Shown one piece after another: positions 1-5,204 of a stretch of DNA of 28,889 bases (positions are counted from its first letter, which is position 1; the number at the start of each line of letters is the position of its first letter). Origin of the DNA: a virus; the IMG/VR virus record IMGVR_UViG_3300027911_000050, positions 1-28,889 of that record. One strand, 5' to 3'. The notes under the pieces are model-generated. The model made no database searches, was not told where the DNA came from, and saw only the letters and a list, made by a program, of their open reading frames with translations. The translations under genes were made by a program, and so were the position numbers.

Positions 1-539
1 CTAGTCATGATATACTTTTTTTCCATTTTAGCTCTGTGTTCTGGTCTTGTCCAAACTTCAGTTATAGATTTCGACAAGTTTTCTCTACATTTTGGAGTTT
101 GATAAATGCTATCGGGATCGTTCCACATCCTCGAAATTGAATCTGATATTTTCGATGAAAGGATTTTACTGTTATATGTGGAATTTGGATCAGTCCATTG
201 AGATTTTCTTATTTCACTCCGTTTAAGTTTCAACTCAAGTGATGCTCCCGAAACACCTTCTCCGCCATCAGTTTTATTTCTAAGGATTCCCGTGTTGTTA
301 TCTTTTCTTCCATACCAACGGATCAAACGTCTTTCTAATGCAAGCGCACCGATTTCAGTGAGATTTGCTTCAACAATGACAATTTTTTCTAGGTTTTTTG
401 GTGGTTGGATTTCTTTTTTAGTTTTTAACCATGCACGGAGTTTATGTCCTTTACCGATATAATACGGAGTTCCATCTTCTCGCAAATAGCTATAGACATA
501 AAAGTTTGATGGTATATTTTTTCTTGAATAAATATTCAT
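1..539 (-). CDS. GIY-YIG homing endonuclease, partial (C-terminus beyond left edge)
   Basis: The minus-strand frame opens at ATG 539 and stays open to base 1, giving at least 179 residues with no stop. The N-terminus carries a GIY-YIG nuclease core: YVYSYL near residue 14, GTPYYIGKG near residue 24, a following Arg in HKLRAW, and the metal-binding Glu region ALERRLIRWYGR near residues 58-69. Downstream are NUMOD3-like DNA-binding repeats of the form KISDSISRMWNDP and ENLSKSITEVWTRP, as in T4 Seg-type free-standing homing endonucleases. A Shine-Dalgarno AAGGAA (548-553) sits 8 bases before the start. A perfect late-promoter octamer on the same strand lies at 601-608. Such enzymes cut related phage genomes and spread their own gene by repair. 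Family assignment is firm; target and activity are unknown. Confidence 0.9.
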   Translation of the reverse strand, partial: MNIYSRKNIPSNFYVYSYLREDGTPYYIGKGHKLRAWLKTKKEIQPPKNLEKIVIVEANLTEIGALALERRLIRWYGRKDNNTGILRNKTDGGEGVSGASLELKLKRSEIRKSQWTDPNSTYNSKILSSKISDSISRMWNDPDSIYQTPKCRENLSKSITEVWTRPEHRAKMEKKYIMT

Positions 540-600
540 GCTGATAGTTCCTTTTAACTGTTAGAGTGGATGCAGAGGTCCAAGTCTGGTGATCCACACT

Positions 601-608
601 TATTTATA
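601..608 (-). promoter_or_regulatory. T4-type late promoter for the GIY-YIG gene
   Basis: The minus strand reads TATAAATA, the exact T4 late-promoter octamer, 62 bases upstream of the endonuclease start. On the plus strand the same bases overlap a TATAAT (605-610) with no convincing -35 box, so orientation is inferred from the downstream gene. Confidence 0.5.
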
Positions 609-619
609 ATTTCCAACAT

Positions 620-775
620 ATGAATTCACAAAGCACCCAACAAATTCCCATACTTCTTGGTGGTGGCCATTACAAACCACCAGTTTATCAAGAACAAATC
701 AAGAAACGCCCTCAACCAAAAGTGCCTGCACTGCTTAGAAAGGATACCCCTGTCTACTCAAAAACTTCCAAATAA
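620..775 (+). CDS. Small hypothetical protein upstream of phoH
   Basis: A 51-codon ORF starts ATG AAT TCA at 620 and ends TAA at 773-775. It is Pro-, Gln- and Lys-rich, with a GGGHYKPPVY segment near residues 14-23. No domain is recognised. It lacks an obvious Shine-Dalgarno and lies 31 bases before the likely phoH start, in a different frame from the N-terminal extension possible for phoH. The ATG is preceded by a TATAAT 10 bases upstream, which may be coincidental. The smooth, non-repetitive composition makes coding plausible, but the call is tentative. The alternative is untranslated leader of phoH. Confidence 0.4.
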   Translation: MNSQSTQQIPILLGGGHYKPPVYQEQIKKRPQPKVPALLRKDTPVYSKTSK

Positions 776-806
776 AACTCATAAACAATCTACAAGGAAA
801 GTTTCA

Positions 807-1574
807 ATGGCAAGCAATAGAAAAAGCGCACCCCAAAAACGTGAAGAAATGATTGATAATGATGCAACAACTCATATGCATCAGCCAGCTATTTCAAATT
901 CATTAAAGATTAAGTTAGATCACCTAAAGACTTTCGAAGCATTGACCAAGAATCAACAGAAATTCTTCGATGCATATAAGCGCGGAGACTATTTCTTGGG
1001 ATTATTAGGTTCTCCAGGTGTTGGTAAGACATTCTTGGCTCTTTATCGCGCCATTGAAGAGGTTTTGGACAAGAGTAACCCATTCGAACATGTTGTGGTT
1101 GTTCGTTCAGCGGTTCAAGTTCGAGATCAAGGATTTGTACCCGGTACACTCGAAGAGAAAATGGAAATTTATGAAGTTCCATATAAGGAAATTTGCGAAA
1201 CTCTGTTTGGTCGTAAAGATGCGTGGGAACGCTTAAAGGAACAAGGACATGCCCGGTTTATATCTACTACTGCCATACGTGGTATTTCTATCGATAATTC
1301 AATCATTATCGTGGATGAATGTCAATCAATGACATTTCATGAGTTGAATTCTGTTATTTCTCGTGTTGGTCATCGTTCTAAGATCATTTTCATTGGTGAT
1401 TTGAAACAAAATGACCTGATCAAGAGCCGTAATGACGTTTCTGGACTATCTCAATTTTTGGATGTAGCAAAACACATGGATGAATTTACAGAAGTTACCT
1501 TCACTCCAGACGACATTGTTCGTTCTAGTTTGGTGAAATCTTGGATTGTGGCGTGTGATAAATTAGGGTTTTAA
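807..1574 (+). CDS. phoH: PhoH-like P-loop ATPase
   Basis: This 255-residue protein has a Walker A motif GSPGVGKT at about residues 68-75, a Walker B IIIVDE at about 166-171 followed by CQ, and the GDLKQND segment typical of the PhoH / RNA-helicase-like AAA family common in T4-type marine phages. I chose ATG 807 because AAGGA sits at 794-798. The frame is open upstream to 657, but those 50 extra codons lack a ribosome-binding site and do not resemble PhoH. The family binds and hydrolyses ATP and has been linked to RNA metabolism and phosphate starvation; its role in phage is not established. A late promoter begins just after it, so PhoH probably belongs to an earlier unit. Confidence 0.93.
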   Translation: MASNRKSAPQKREEMIDNDATTHMHQPAISNSLKIKLDHLKTFEALTKNQQKFFDAYKRGDYFLGLLGSPGVGKTFLALYRAIEEVLDKSNPFEHVVVVRSAVQVRDQGFVPGTLEEKMEIYEVPYKEICETLFGRKDAWERLKEQGHARFISTTAIRGISIDNSIIIVDECQSMTFHELNSVISRVGHRSKIIFIGDLKQNDLIKSRNDVSGLSQFLDVAKHMDEFTEVTFTPDDIVRSSLVKSWIVACDKLGF

Positions 1575-1621
1575 TCGTTTGTGTATCGTACATAAATCAC
1601 AATATATAAATGATTTTTTTG

Positions 1622-1629
1622 TATAAATA
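1622..1629 (+). promoter_or_regulatory. T4-type late promoter
   Basis: Exact TATAAATA octamer in the 83-base gap between phoH and the mini tail-fibre gene, 29 bases before ATG 1658. T4 late promoters use this single -10 element with gp55 sigma and the gp33 co-activator; a gp33-like gene is present at 4983. Confidence 0.75.
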
Positions 1630-1657
1630 ATTCTAATTAGTTTAATGAAAGTTAACC

Positions 1658-1999
1658 ATGTCAGCAATATTAGGAAATGGTAATATCACTTTTGGTGATG
1701 GCACTGTTCAATCTTCAGCCGGATCTCAATCAATTTCTTCCAATGGATATCAAAAACTACCGAGTGGTTTGATTATTCAATGGGGTTCTATATCTGTACC
1801 ATCTCGTGTTATAACCGCTTTTAGTTTTCCGATCACGTTTCCAAATGCGTGTTTAACTGTTAATTTACAGGCTTCCGGTACAGGCTCTTATAACAGTGAT
1901 TTGAACGGTACATCGGTGACTTCAGTATCAACATCACAGTTTAATGTATGGCTTAATTCGTCTTCGTGGCCTATGTACTATATTGCAATTGGTTATTAA
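1658..1999 (+). CDS. Mini tail-fibre / receptor-binding tip protein
   Basis: 113 residues. The N-terminus has a short beta motif ending [11 protein letters not shown] (about residues 12-22), similar to FGDGTSQTTAG in the large fibre at 25075. The C-terminal 80 residues begin [16 protein letters not shown] and end in a strand-rich [10 protein letters not shown], as in the gp53-like C-terminal domain of many tail fibres that forms a trimeric distal tip. The protein is effectively a fibre tip without a shaft. It follows a perfect late promoter and precedes a Tfa-type chaperone gene by 12 bases, the usual fibre-chaperone pairing. It is probably a host-recognition protein, but how it attaches to the virion cannot be read from the sequence. 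Confidence 0.75.
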   Translation: MSAILGNGNITFGDGTVQSSAGSQSISSNGYQKLPSGLIIQWGSISVPSRVITAFSFPITFPNACLTVNLQASGTGSYNSDLNGTSVTSVSTSQFNVWLNSSSWPMYYIAIGY

Positions 2000-2011
2000 G
2001 GAGATTCAATC

Positions 2012-2248
2012 ATGTTTTATTCAAGTTCAACCAAAGGTTTTTATACTAACGAAATTCATGGTACTAATATGCCATCAGATGTAGTTGAGATTACCGACGA
2101 CACACATCAGGCATTATTGGAAGGTCAATCACAAAATAAACACATTAAAACTGATGCGGATGGTCTTCCTATATTAGTCGATAGACCCGCACCAGTAGAT
2201 GTTCCGGATACTGGCGTTATACCTTCACAATCTACGGTTTCGAATTAA
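2012..2248 (+). CDS. Tail fibre assembly protein (Tfa-like), short form
   Basis: 78 residues with a strong Shine-Dalgarno AAGGAG upstream. The N-terminus MFYSSSTKGFYTNEIHG followed by VVEITDDTHQALLEGQSQ is the signature of phage tail-fibre assembly chaperones (Tfa/gp38-like). The C-terminal conserved block of full-length Tfa proteins (about 140-200 residues) is missing, leaving a Pro- and Val-rich tail. It may be a naturally short chaperone or a remnant. It should help fold or trimerise the adjacent fibre-tip protein. Confidence 0.72.
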   Translation: MFYSSSTKGFYTNEIHGTNMPSDVVEITDDTHQALLEGQSQNKHIKTDADGLPILVDRPAPVDVPDTGVIPSQSTVSN

Positions 2249-2303
2249 ATTTCAAAACATCAGTTTATGACCAAGCACTAAAAATTTTATTGATAACAAA
2301 TTA

Positions 2304-2435
2304 ATGAAAACTAAAAAACTAATCATGAAACTATACCGAGCCGAATTTGAGCATAATCTCGAAAAGGCCAAAAAGCTATGGATGAAGATACTCAAAAAAT
2401 CAGTCAAACATAAGCATACTGAAACTGTACAGTAA
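2304..2435 (+). CDS. Small basic hypothetical protein
   Basis: A 43-codon ORF from ATG 2304 to TAA 2435, very rich in Lys and predicted helical (YRAEFEHNLEKAKKLWMKIL). No family is recognised and no good ribosome-binding site is seen; an internal ATG at codon 8 is an alternative start. It lies between the Tfa-like gene and a late-promoter-like element. Charge and helix pattern suggest nucleic-acid or membrane contact, but this is a guess. Confidence 0.4.
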   Translation: MKTKKLIMKLYRAEFEHNLEKAKKLWMKILKKSVKHKHTETVQ

Positions 2436-2443
2436 CATAAATA
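2436..2443 (+). promoter_or_regulatory. Late-promoter-like element
   Basis: CATAAATA, one base from the T4 octamer, 30 bases before ATG 2474. Position and spacing fit a late promoter for the H1-like protein gene. Confidence 0.4.
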
Positions 2444-2473
2444 CTAAAATAATCTATCATCAGAGGAATAACC

Positions 2474-3148
2474 ATGTACCTAACAGAAGAACAAATCCAA
2501 AGTCGTGAAGAATCTTTTCTAGAGCTAGTCGAAGCCGTCGCAGAAGAATTCTATGACATGAACGAAGAATATACAATGTCCGAGGAAGACGCTTATGTTA
2601 CTTCTTTGTTAATGGATTATTTTGTGGAGAACTTTAAACAACCTACCATGCGTGATGCCGTTATGGAATCATATACTGGTGTTGGTGTTAATGATGCGTT
2701 GTATGAAGAAATCATGGAAATGATGTTGGATGAATCTATTGGTTCGTTTGTTGCTGGTGCTGCTCATGGTATTCGCAATTTATTGAGCAAAGGTGGTAAA
2801 AAAATGGCTCAACGTAGAGCAAATACTGCCGGTAAACGTGCATCTTCATTAAAAGCTAAATCTTCGGCTGCTGCTAAGGCTGCTAAAGGAAAGACCGGTA
2901 TTCGTGCCACATTCCACCAAGCTAAATCAGCCGCTGTTAAATCTCGCGCTGATACCGCATCTACCGCTCATTCGGTTGCCAAGACAGATCGTGATGCCGC
3001 TTCTGCAAAACACGCAACAAATGTAAGAAAAACTGGTGAATTGGCCAAGAAGATCGATACTGGAATTTCTAATATCGGAACCAAAATCAAGTCTGGTGCT
3101 CACAAAGTTGTTGGTGCTGCTGGACGTTTGGCTGGTCGATTTGCATAA
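2474..3148 (+). CDS. Acidic/basic two-part protein, histone-H1-like C-terminus
   Basis: 224 residues in two contrasting halves. Residues 1-95 are strongly acidic and helical (many Glu and Asp, motifs such as EEFYDMNEEY). Residues 105-224 are Ala/Lys/Arg/Ser-rich with almost no acidic residues (AKSSAAAKAAKGK and similar), resembling histone H1-like or other disordered DNA-condensing tails. A GGTCG-free, GGAATAACC leader precedes the ATG, so initiation probably uses the AGAGG at 2461-2465. It may be an internal head or core protein in which an acidic segment masks a DNA-binding tail, or a DNA-compaction factor. No known family is recognised. Two hairpins, one a strong terminator, follow the gene. 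Confidence 0.7.
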   Translation: MYLTEEQIQSREESFLELVEAVAEEFYDMNEEYTMSEEDAYVTSLLMDYFVENFKQPTMRDAVMESYTGVGVNDALYEEIMEMMLDESIGSFVAGAAHGIRNLLSKGGKKMAQRRANTAGKRASSLKAKSSAAAKAAKGKTGIRATFHQAKSAAVKSRADTASTAHSVAKTDRDAASAKHATNVRKTGELAKKIDTGISNIGTKIKSGAHKVVGAAGRLAGRFA

Positions 3149-3150
3149 AC

Positions 3151-3168
3151 TGTTGTATTTTTACAACA
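3151..3168 (+). other. RNA hairpin after the H1-like gene
   Basis: Perfect 7-bp stem TGTTGTA / TACAACA with a TTTT loop, immediately after the stop codon and just before the main terminator. It may assist termination or protect the 3' end. Confidence 0.5.
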
Positions 3169-3170
3169 CA

Positions 3171-3199
3171 AAAGGGACTTGACAGTCCCTTTATTTTAT
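3171..3199 (+). terminator. Rho-independent terminator
   Basis: Perfect 9-bp stem AAAGGGACT / AGTCCCTTT with loop TGAC, followed by ATTTTATT. It separates the H1-like gene from the tmRNA unit. The loop and flanking stem bases also form the TTGACA -35 box of the next promoter. Confidence 0.85.
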
Positions 3200-3207
3200 T
3201 ATATAAT
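3179..3207 (+). promoter_or_regulatory. Perfect consensus sigma70 promoter for the tmRNA unit
   Basis: TTGACA (3179-3184), 17-base spacer, TATAAT (3202-3207), predicting a start near 3213-3215. Both hexamers and the spacing are ideal. It reads directly into the acceptor half of the permuted tmRNA, so host polymerase should make this RNA without phage factors. Confidence 0.85.
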
Positions 3208-3213
3208 TGAATT

Positions 3214-3305
3214 CTTTCAATGGGAAACTATTGAAGAAATTATAGTTGTATGAAGCAACTAGAAACATGTTCTGGACGTGGGTTCGACCCCCACCAGGTC
3301 CACCA
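3214..3305 (+). ncRNA. ssrA: Permuted tmRNA, acceptor (3') piece
   Basis: The segment ends with a tRNA-like 3' half: T-stem GTGGG (3278-3282), T-loop TTCGACC (3283-3289), CCCAC (3290-3294), acceptor strand CAGGTCC (3295-3301), discriminator A (3302) and an encoded CCA (3303-3305). No anticodon or D-arm precedes it, so it is not a tRNA. The acceptor strand pairs over 7 bp with GGGCCTG at 3480-3486 downstream, with G3-U70, the alanine identity pair. ATGTTCT (3267-3273) pairs with AGAGTAT (3507-3513) as helix P2. A local hairpin TAGTTG/CAACTA spans 3243-3261. The 5' boundary is set from the promoter and is approximate; processing may shorten it. This is the half that AlaRS would charge with alanine. 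Confidence 0.88.
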
Positions 3306-3316
3306 TAAGGAAGTTT

Positions 3317-3478
3317 ATGAGAACACTATTAGAACAATATCGTGAAAAGAAACGACAGGAAGAAATACAACGAACCGGTATCGAGGGATATTGTATTTGT
3401 TGTGGTGCTACATGCTATGTCGGAAAAGAAGTAGAACACGATAAAGAGTGTATTTGGTATGAAGAAGATTCCTTATGA
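3317..3478 (+). CDS. Small CCHC zinc-finger-like protein inside the tmRNA intervening segment
   Basis: 53 residues. The N-terminal third is a basic helix (LLEQYREKKRQEE). The C-terminal part has C26, C29, H41 and C45, a C-x2-C-x11-H-x3-C pattern that could bind zinc; C28 and C33 are additional. AAGGA (3307-3311) sits 5 bases before ATG 3317. An upstream GTG in the same frame at 3278 would lie in the tmRNA T-arm and is unlikely as a start. The gene fills the gap between the tmRNA acceptor CCA (3305) and the 5' end of the coding piece (3480), with only one base between its stop and that 5' end. Function is unknown. The location suggests co-transcription with the tmRNA precursor and a short-lived mRNA once the RNA is processed. 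Confidence 0.75.
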   Translation: MRTLLEQYREKKRQEEIQRTGIEGYCICCGATCYVGKEVEHDKECIWYEEDSL

Positions 3479-3479
3479 T

Positions 3480-3645
3480 GGGCCTGTCATGGTTTCGACA
3501 GGGCAAAGAGTATAGAAGTGGACAACTTGACACAGAGAGTCATTAAAAGTAAAATGCAATAAATGCAGCAAACGATGATCGTTTCCTAATGGTCGCAAAC
3601 GGCTAAAATAGGAATGGGGTTTTGGTGGTTGTCCTTATTTTCCAA
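3480..3645 (+). ncRNA. ssrA: Permuted tmRNA, coding (5') piece with tag reading frame
   Basis: It begins GGGCCTGTCATGGTTTCGACAGGG, shown here only to identify the conserved tmRNA 5' end and D-loop (positions 3480-3503; key bases GGTTTCGAC), which binds SmpB. The first 7 bases pair with the acceptor strand at 3295-3301. A resume-like GCA AAC GAT GAT starts at 3568, and the frame runs 12 codons, ANDDRFLMVANG, to TAA 3604-3606. An extra GCA at 3565 could be the true resume codon. A 9-bp stem with one bulge (3605-3613 / 3632-3641) follows and probably marks the 3' end of this piece. Start ANDD matches proteobacterial tags, but the tail lacks the usual LAA-like end. With SmpB the mature two-piece RNA would rescue stalled ribosomes. 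The 3' end is approximate. Confidence 0.88.
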
Positions 3646-3680
3646 TCAATCACTAATTTTATTAATTTAAGGAGTTTTTA

Positions 3681-4133
3681 ATGAAGAAGTTCGCAATCGC
3701 AGCCGTTTTGGCTTTGGCTACTATGGCAGCAAATGCTGTTGAATTTGGTATCGTTGGTTCAACTGTCGAACAAAAGAATCATTTCACCGATTCTGTTGGT
3801 TTGACTGTTGGGCAACATTTCGGTAAATTTAGTGTGACCGCTGAAGCCGACCGTGATGTTACTAAAAATATCAATAAATTCTCAACCATTGGTGGTTATG
3901 ATGTTTTGACATTGGGTACTGCTACTTTTGCCGTTAAAGCTGGCGCAGGTTATGTGGATACAACTAAGTTGATTCCTGCTGATCGTATTGTTGGCTTGGT
4001 TGGTGTTGGTGTGTCCGTTCCAGTTACCAAAACTGTAGCAATGACCGCTGACTATCGCTACCAAGAAGGTCGTGATCAGGCCAAAACATACAATGGCAAT
4101 ACTTTCACAGTAGGCGCTAAATTCTCGTTCTAA
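3681..4133 (+). CDS. Exported outer-membrane beta-barrel-like protein
   Basis: 150 residues. A clear Sec signal peptide (MKKFAIAAVLALATMAANA) has an ANA cleavage site after residue 19. The mature 131 residues alternate polar and hydrophobic positions in strands with Gly and aromatic girdle residues (GLTVGQHFGKFSVTAEAD, FAVKAGAGYVDTT, MTADYRYQEGRD), and the chain ends FTVGAKFSF with a terminal Phe, the beta-signal recognised by the BAM complex. This resembles small OmpX/Lom-like 8-strand barrels. A strong Shine-Dalgarno AAGGAG lies upstream, and the gene directly follows the tmRNA coding piece, so it may share that transcript. A hairpin follows at 4153. Likely roles are blocking superinfection or altering the infected cell surface; this is inference. 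Confidence 0.78.
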   Translation: MKKFAIAAVLALATMAANAVEFGIVGSTVEQKNHFTDSVGLTVGQHFGKFSVTAEADRDVTKNINKFSTIGGYDVLTLGTATFAVKAGAGYVDTTKLIPADRIVGLVGVGVSVPVTKTVAMTADYRYQEGRDQAKTYNGNTFTVGAKFSF

Positions 4134-4152
4134 GAGAATCTTAAAGGTTTCA

Positions 4153-4173
4153 ATGGGGTTCCTAAAACCCCAT
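4153..4173 (+). terminator. Hairpin after the barrel-like gene
   Basis: 8-bp stem ATGGGGTT / AACCCCAT with a CCTAA loop, starting 19 bases after the stop codon. The T-tract after it is poor (ATATTCCC), so termination may be weak or factor-dependent, or the hairpin may stabilise the 3' end. Confidence 0.5.
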
Positions 4174-4199
4174 ATATTCCCTCAACTCTAAAAGAAAAC

Positions 4200-4757
4200 A
4201 TGCAAAGTAAATCAATACTTTTTAGTGTACTTTTGTCTGTAATTATTGTATCTTTTGGTTTCATAAATTCAAACATGACTCCTTCTTTGCCTTTCAAGGT
4301 ATCATTCAGCGATCTTACTGAAGGTGCTAAAGAACAAGTTACATGTTTAGCCGAAAATATCTATTTTGAAGCGGGTGTAGAACCGGAAGATGGAAAAAAA
4401 GCTGTTGCATTCGTGACCATCAACAGGCTACAATCGGGTTTTGCCAAAGATATCTGTGGTGTCGTCAAACAAAAGACAGGCCATACTTGTCAGTTCTCGT
4501 GGTATTGCGACAAAGAAATTACCAAAAAACGCTTGACAATTAAGGACACTGTAGCTTATAATCAGATTTTGGAACTATCTACCAATGTGTTCATTAATTA
4601 TGATAAAATGGAAGATGTTACTGAAGGAGCGACGTACTACCATGCAGATTATATCAATCCTAAATGGCGACATTTGGACAAGATAAAACAAATTGGTAGA
4701 CACGTTTTTTATCGTCACAAAGACGATTCTATTGACCGAAATAAAGGGATCATTTAA
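4200..4757 (+). CDS. SleB-family cell wall hydrolase (endolysin)
   Basis: 185 residues. A hydrophobic N-terminal segment (about 5-22) acts as a signal peptide or signal-anchor. The Hydrolase_2/SleB domain spans about 45-170: CLAENIYFEAG with conserved Glu57, VAFVTINR, a Cys-containing QFSWYCD segment, ATYYHADYINPKW and a closing IGRHVFYR. SleB-type enzymes cleave peptidoglycan glycan strands. As a stand-alone exported hydrolase beside a small membrane protein it is the best endolysin candidate in the window. The N-terminal segment would allow Sec export, possibly as a signal-arrest-release enzyme. A perfect sigma70 promoter lies within its coding sequence. The leader has only a weak purine-rich AAAAGAAAA. 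Confidence 0.85.
   Translation: MQSKSILFSVLLSVIIVSFGFINSNMTPSLPFKVSFSDLTEGAKEQVTCLAENIYFEAGVEPEDGKKAVAFVTINRLQSGFAKDICGVVKQKTGHTCQFSWYCDKEITKKRLTIKDTVAYNQILELSTNVFINYDKMEDVTEGATYYHADYINPKWRHLDKIKQIGRHVFYRHKDDSIDRNKGII
4533..4562 (+). promoter_or_regulatory. Consensus sigma70 promoter inside the hydrolase gene
   Basis: TTGACA (4533-4538), 18-base spacer, TATAAT (4557-4562). Predicted start near 4569. It would drive the small membrane protein, gp33, gp59 and genes beyond as an early unit. Confidence 0.6.
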
Positions 4758-4758
4758 C

Positions 4759-4983
4759 ATGAACGATGTAAGCAAACAACTCATCACATTTTTTGTATGC
4801 GCGACAATTATTTTTACATCTGCTATTTTTAGTATTCTGCAATATAATATAAATGAGCGCAATTTAGTGGCAAAAAACATAGAATTGGCTATCAACAAAG
4901 GTGCTGATCCGGTGTCTGTGCGTTGTGCACACACTTCAAGCACCGACACAATCTGTCAACAATACGCAATGAGTAAACGCTAA
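4759..4983 (+). CDS. Small single-pass membrane protein
   Basis: 74 residues. One transmembrane helix spans about residues 8-29 (LITFFVCATIIFTSAIFSIL), followed by a soluble tail. The tail has AINKGADPVSVRCAH and DTICQQYAM, a pattern I associate with small membrane proteins common in T4-like and other phages. The two Cys flank a Ser/Thr-rich loop. I chose ATG 4759, just after the hydrolase stop at 4757; the frame is open further upstream, but that extension overlaps the hydrolase. Neighbouring the endolysin suggests a lysis role (holin-like or pinholin-like), but it is not a recognised holin. Stop overlaps the gp33 start (TAATG). Confidence 0.72.
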   Translation: MNDVSKQLITFFVCATIIFTSAIFSILQYNINERNLVAKNIELAINKGADPVSVRCAHTSSTDTICQQYAMSKR

Positions 4984-5204
4984 TGCCAACACATGATGAA
5001 ATTGCAGTATTCAGTCTAAAGATTGAAGCCATCGCAAATACTAAAAATATTCTTTGTACCGAAGCTATTGTGGACTACTGTGAAGAATCTGGAATGGAAA
5101 TTTTGACTGCTGCTAGTCTTGTTTCGACCCATTTAAAATCGCGTATTCAAGACGAATCACAATCCCTTAATCTATTGAAAAAGACTAGCCGACTTCCACT
5201 ATGA
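4983..5204 (+). CDS. 33: gp33-like late promoter transcription co-activator
   Basis: 73 residues, similar in size and layout to the short gp33 of cyano- and marine T4-like phages: an N-terminal helix (EIAVFSLKIEAIANTKNI), a central TEAIVDYCEESGMEI segment, and a C-terminal LNLLKKTSRLPL that resembles the conserved end used to bind the beta-flap and sliding clamp. In T4, gp33 bridges RNA polymerase and the gp45 clamp for late transcription with sigma gp55. Its start overlaps the upstream stop and its stop overlaps the gp59 start, so the three are translationally coupled. The presence of TATAAATA promoters in the window fits. Assignment is by pattern memory. Confidence 0.68.
   Translation: MPTHDEIAVFSLKIEAIANTKNILCTEAIVDYCEESGMEILTAASLVSTHLKSRIQDESQSLNLLKKTSRLPL

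Noticed and set aside
657-806. N-terminal extension of PhoH
   Set aside because: No ribosome-binding site, no resemblance to PhoH, and it overlaps another plausible small ORF; ATG 807 has AAGGA at a good distance.
3274-3305. A tRNA gene ending at CCA 3305
   Set aside because: No D-arm or anticodon arm precedes it; the acceptor strand pairs instead with 3480-3486, which carries a tmRNA D-loop.
3278-3316. GTG-started longer form of the zinc-finger-like protein
   Set aside because: The extra codons are the tmRNA T-arm and acceptor stem; ATG 3317 has its own Shine-Dalgarno.
3527-3555. TTGACA-N17-TAAAAT promoter inside the tmRNA coding piece
   Set aside because: One mismatch in the -10 box and it lies within structured RNA; chance is likely. 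It remains possible for the barrel-like gene.
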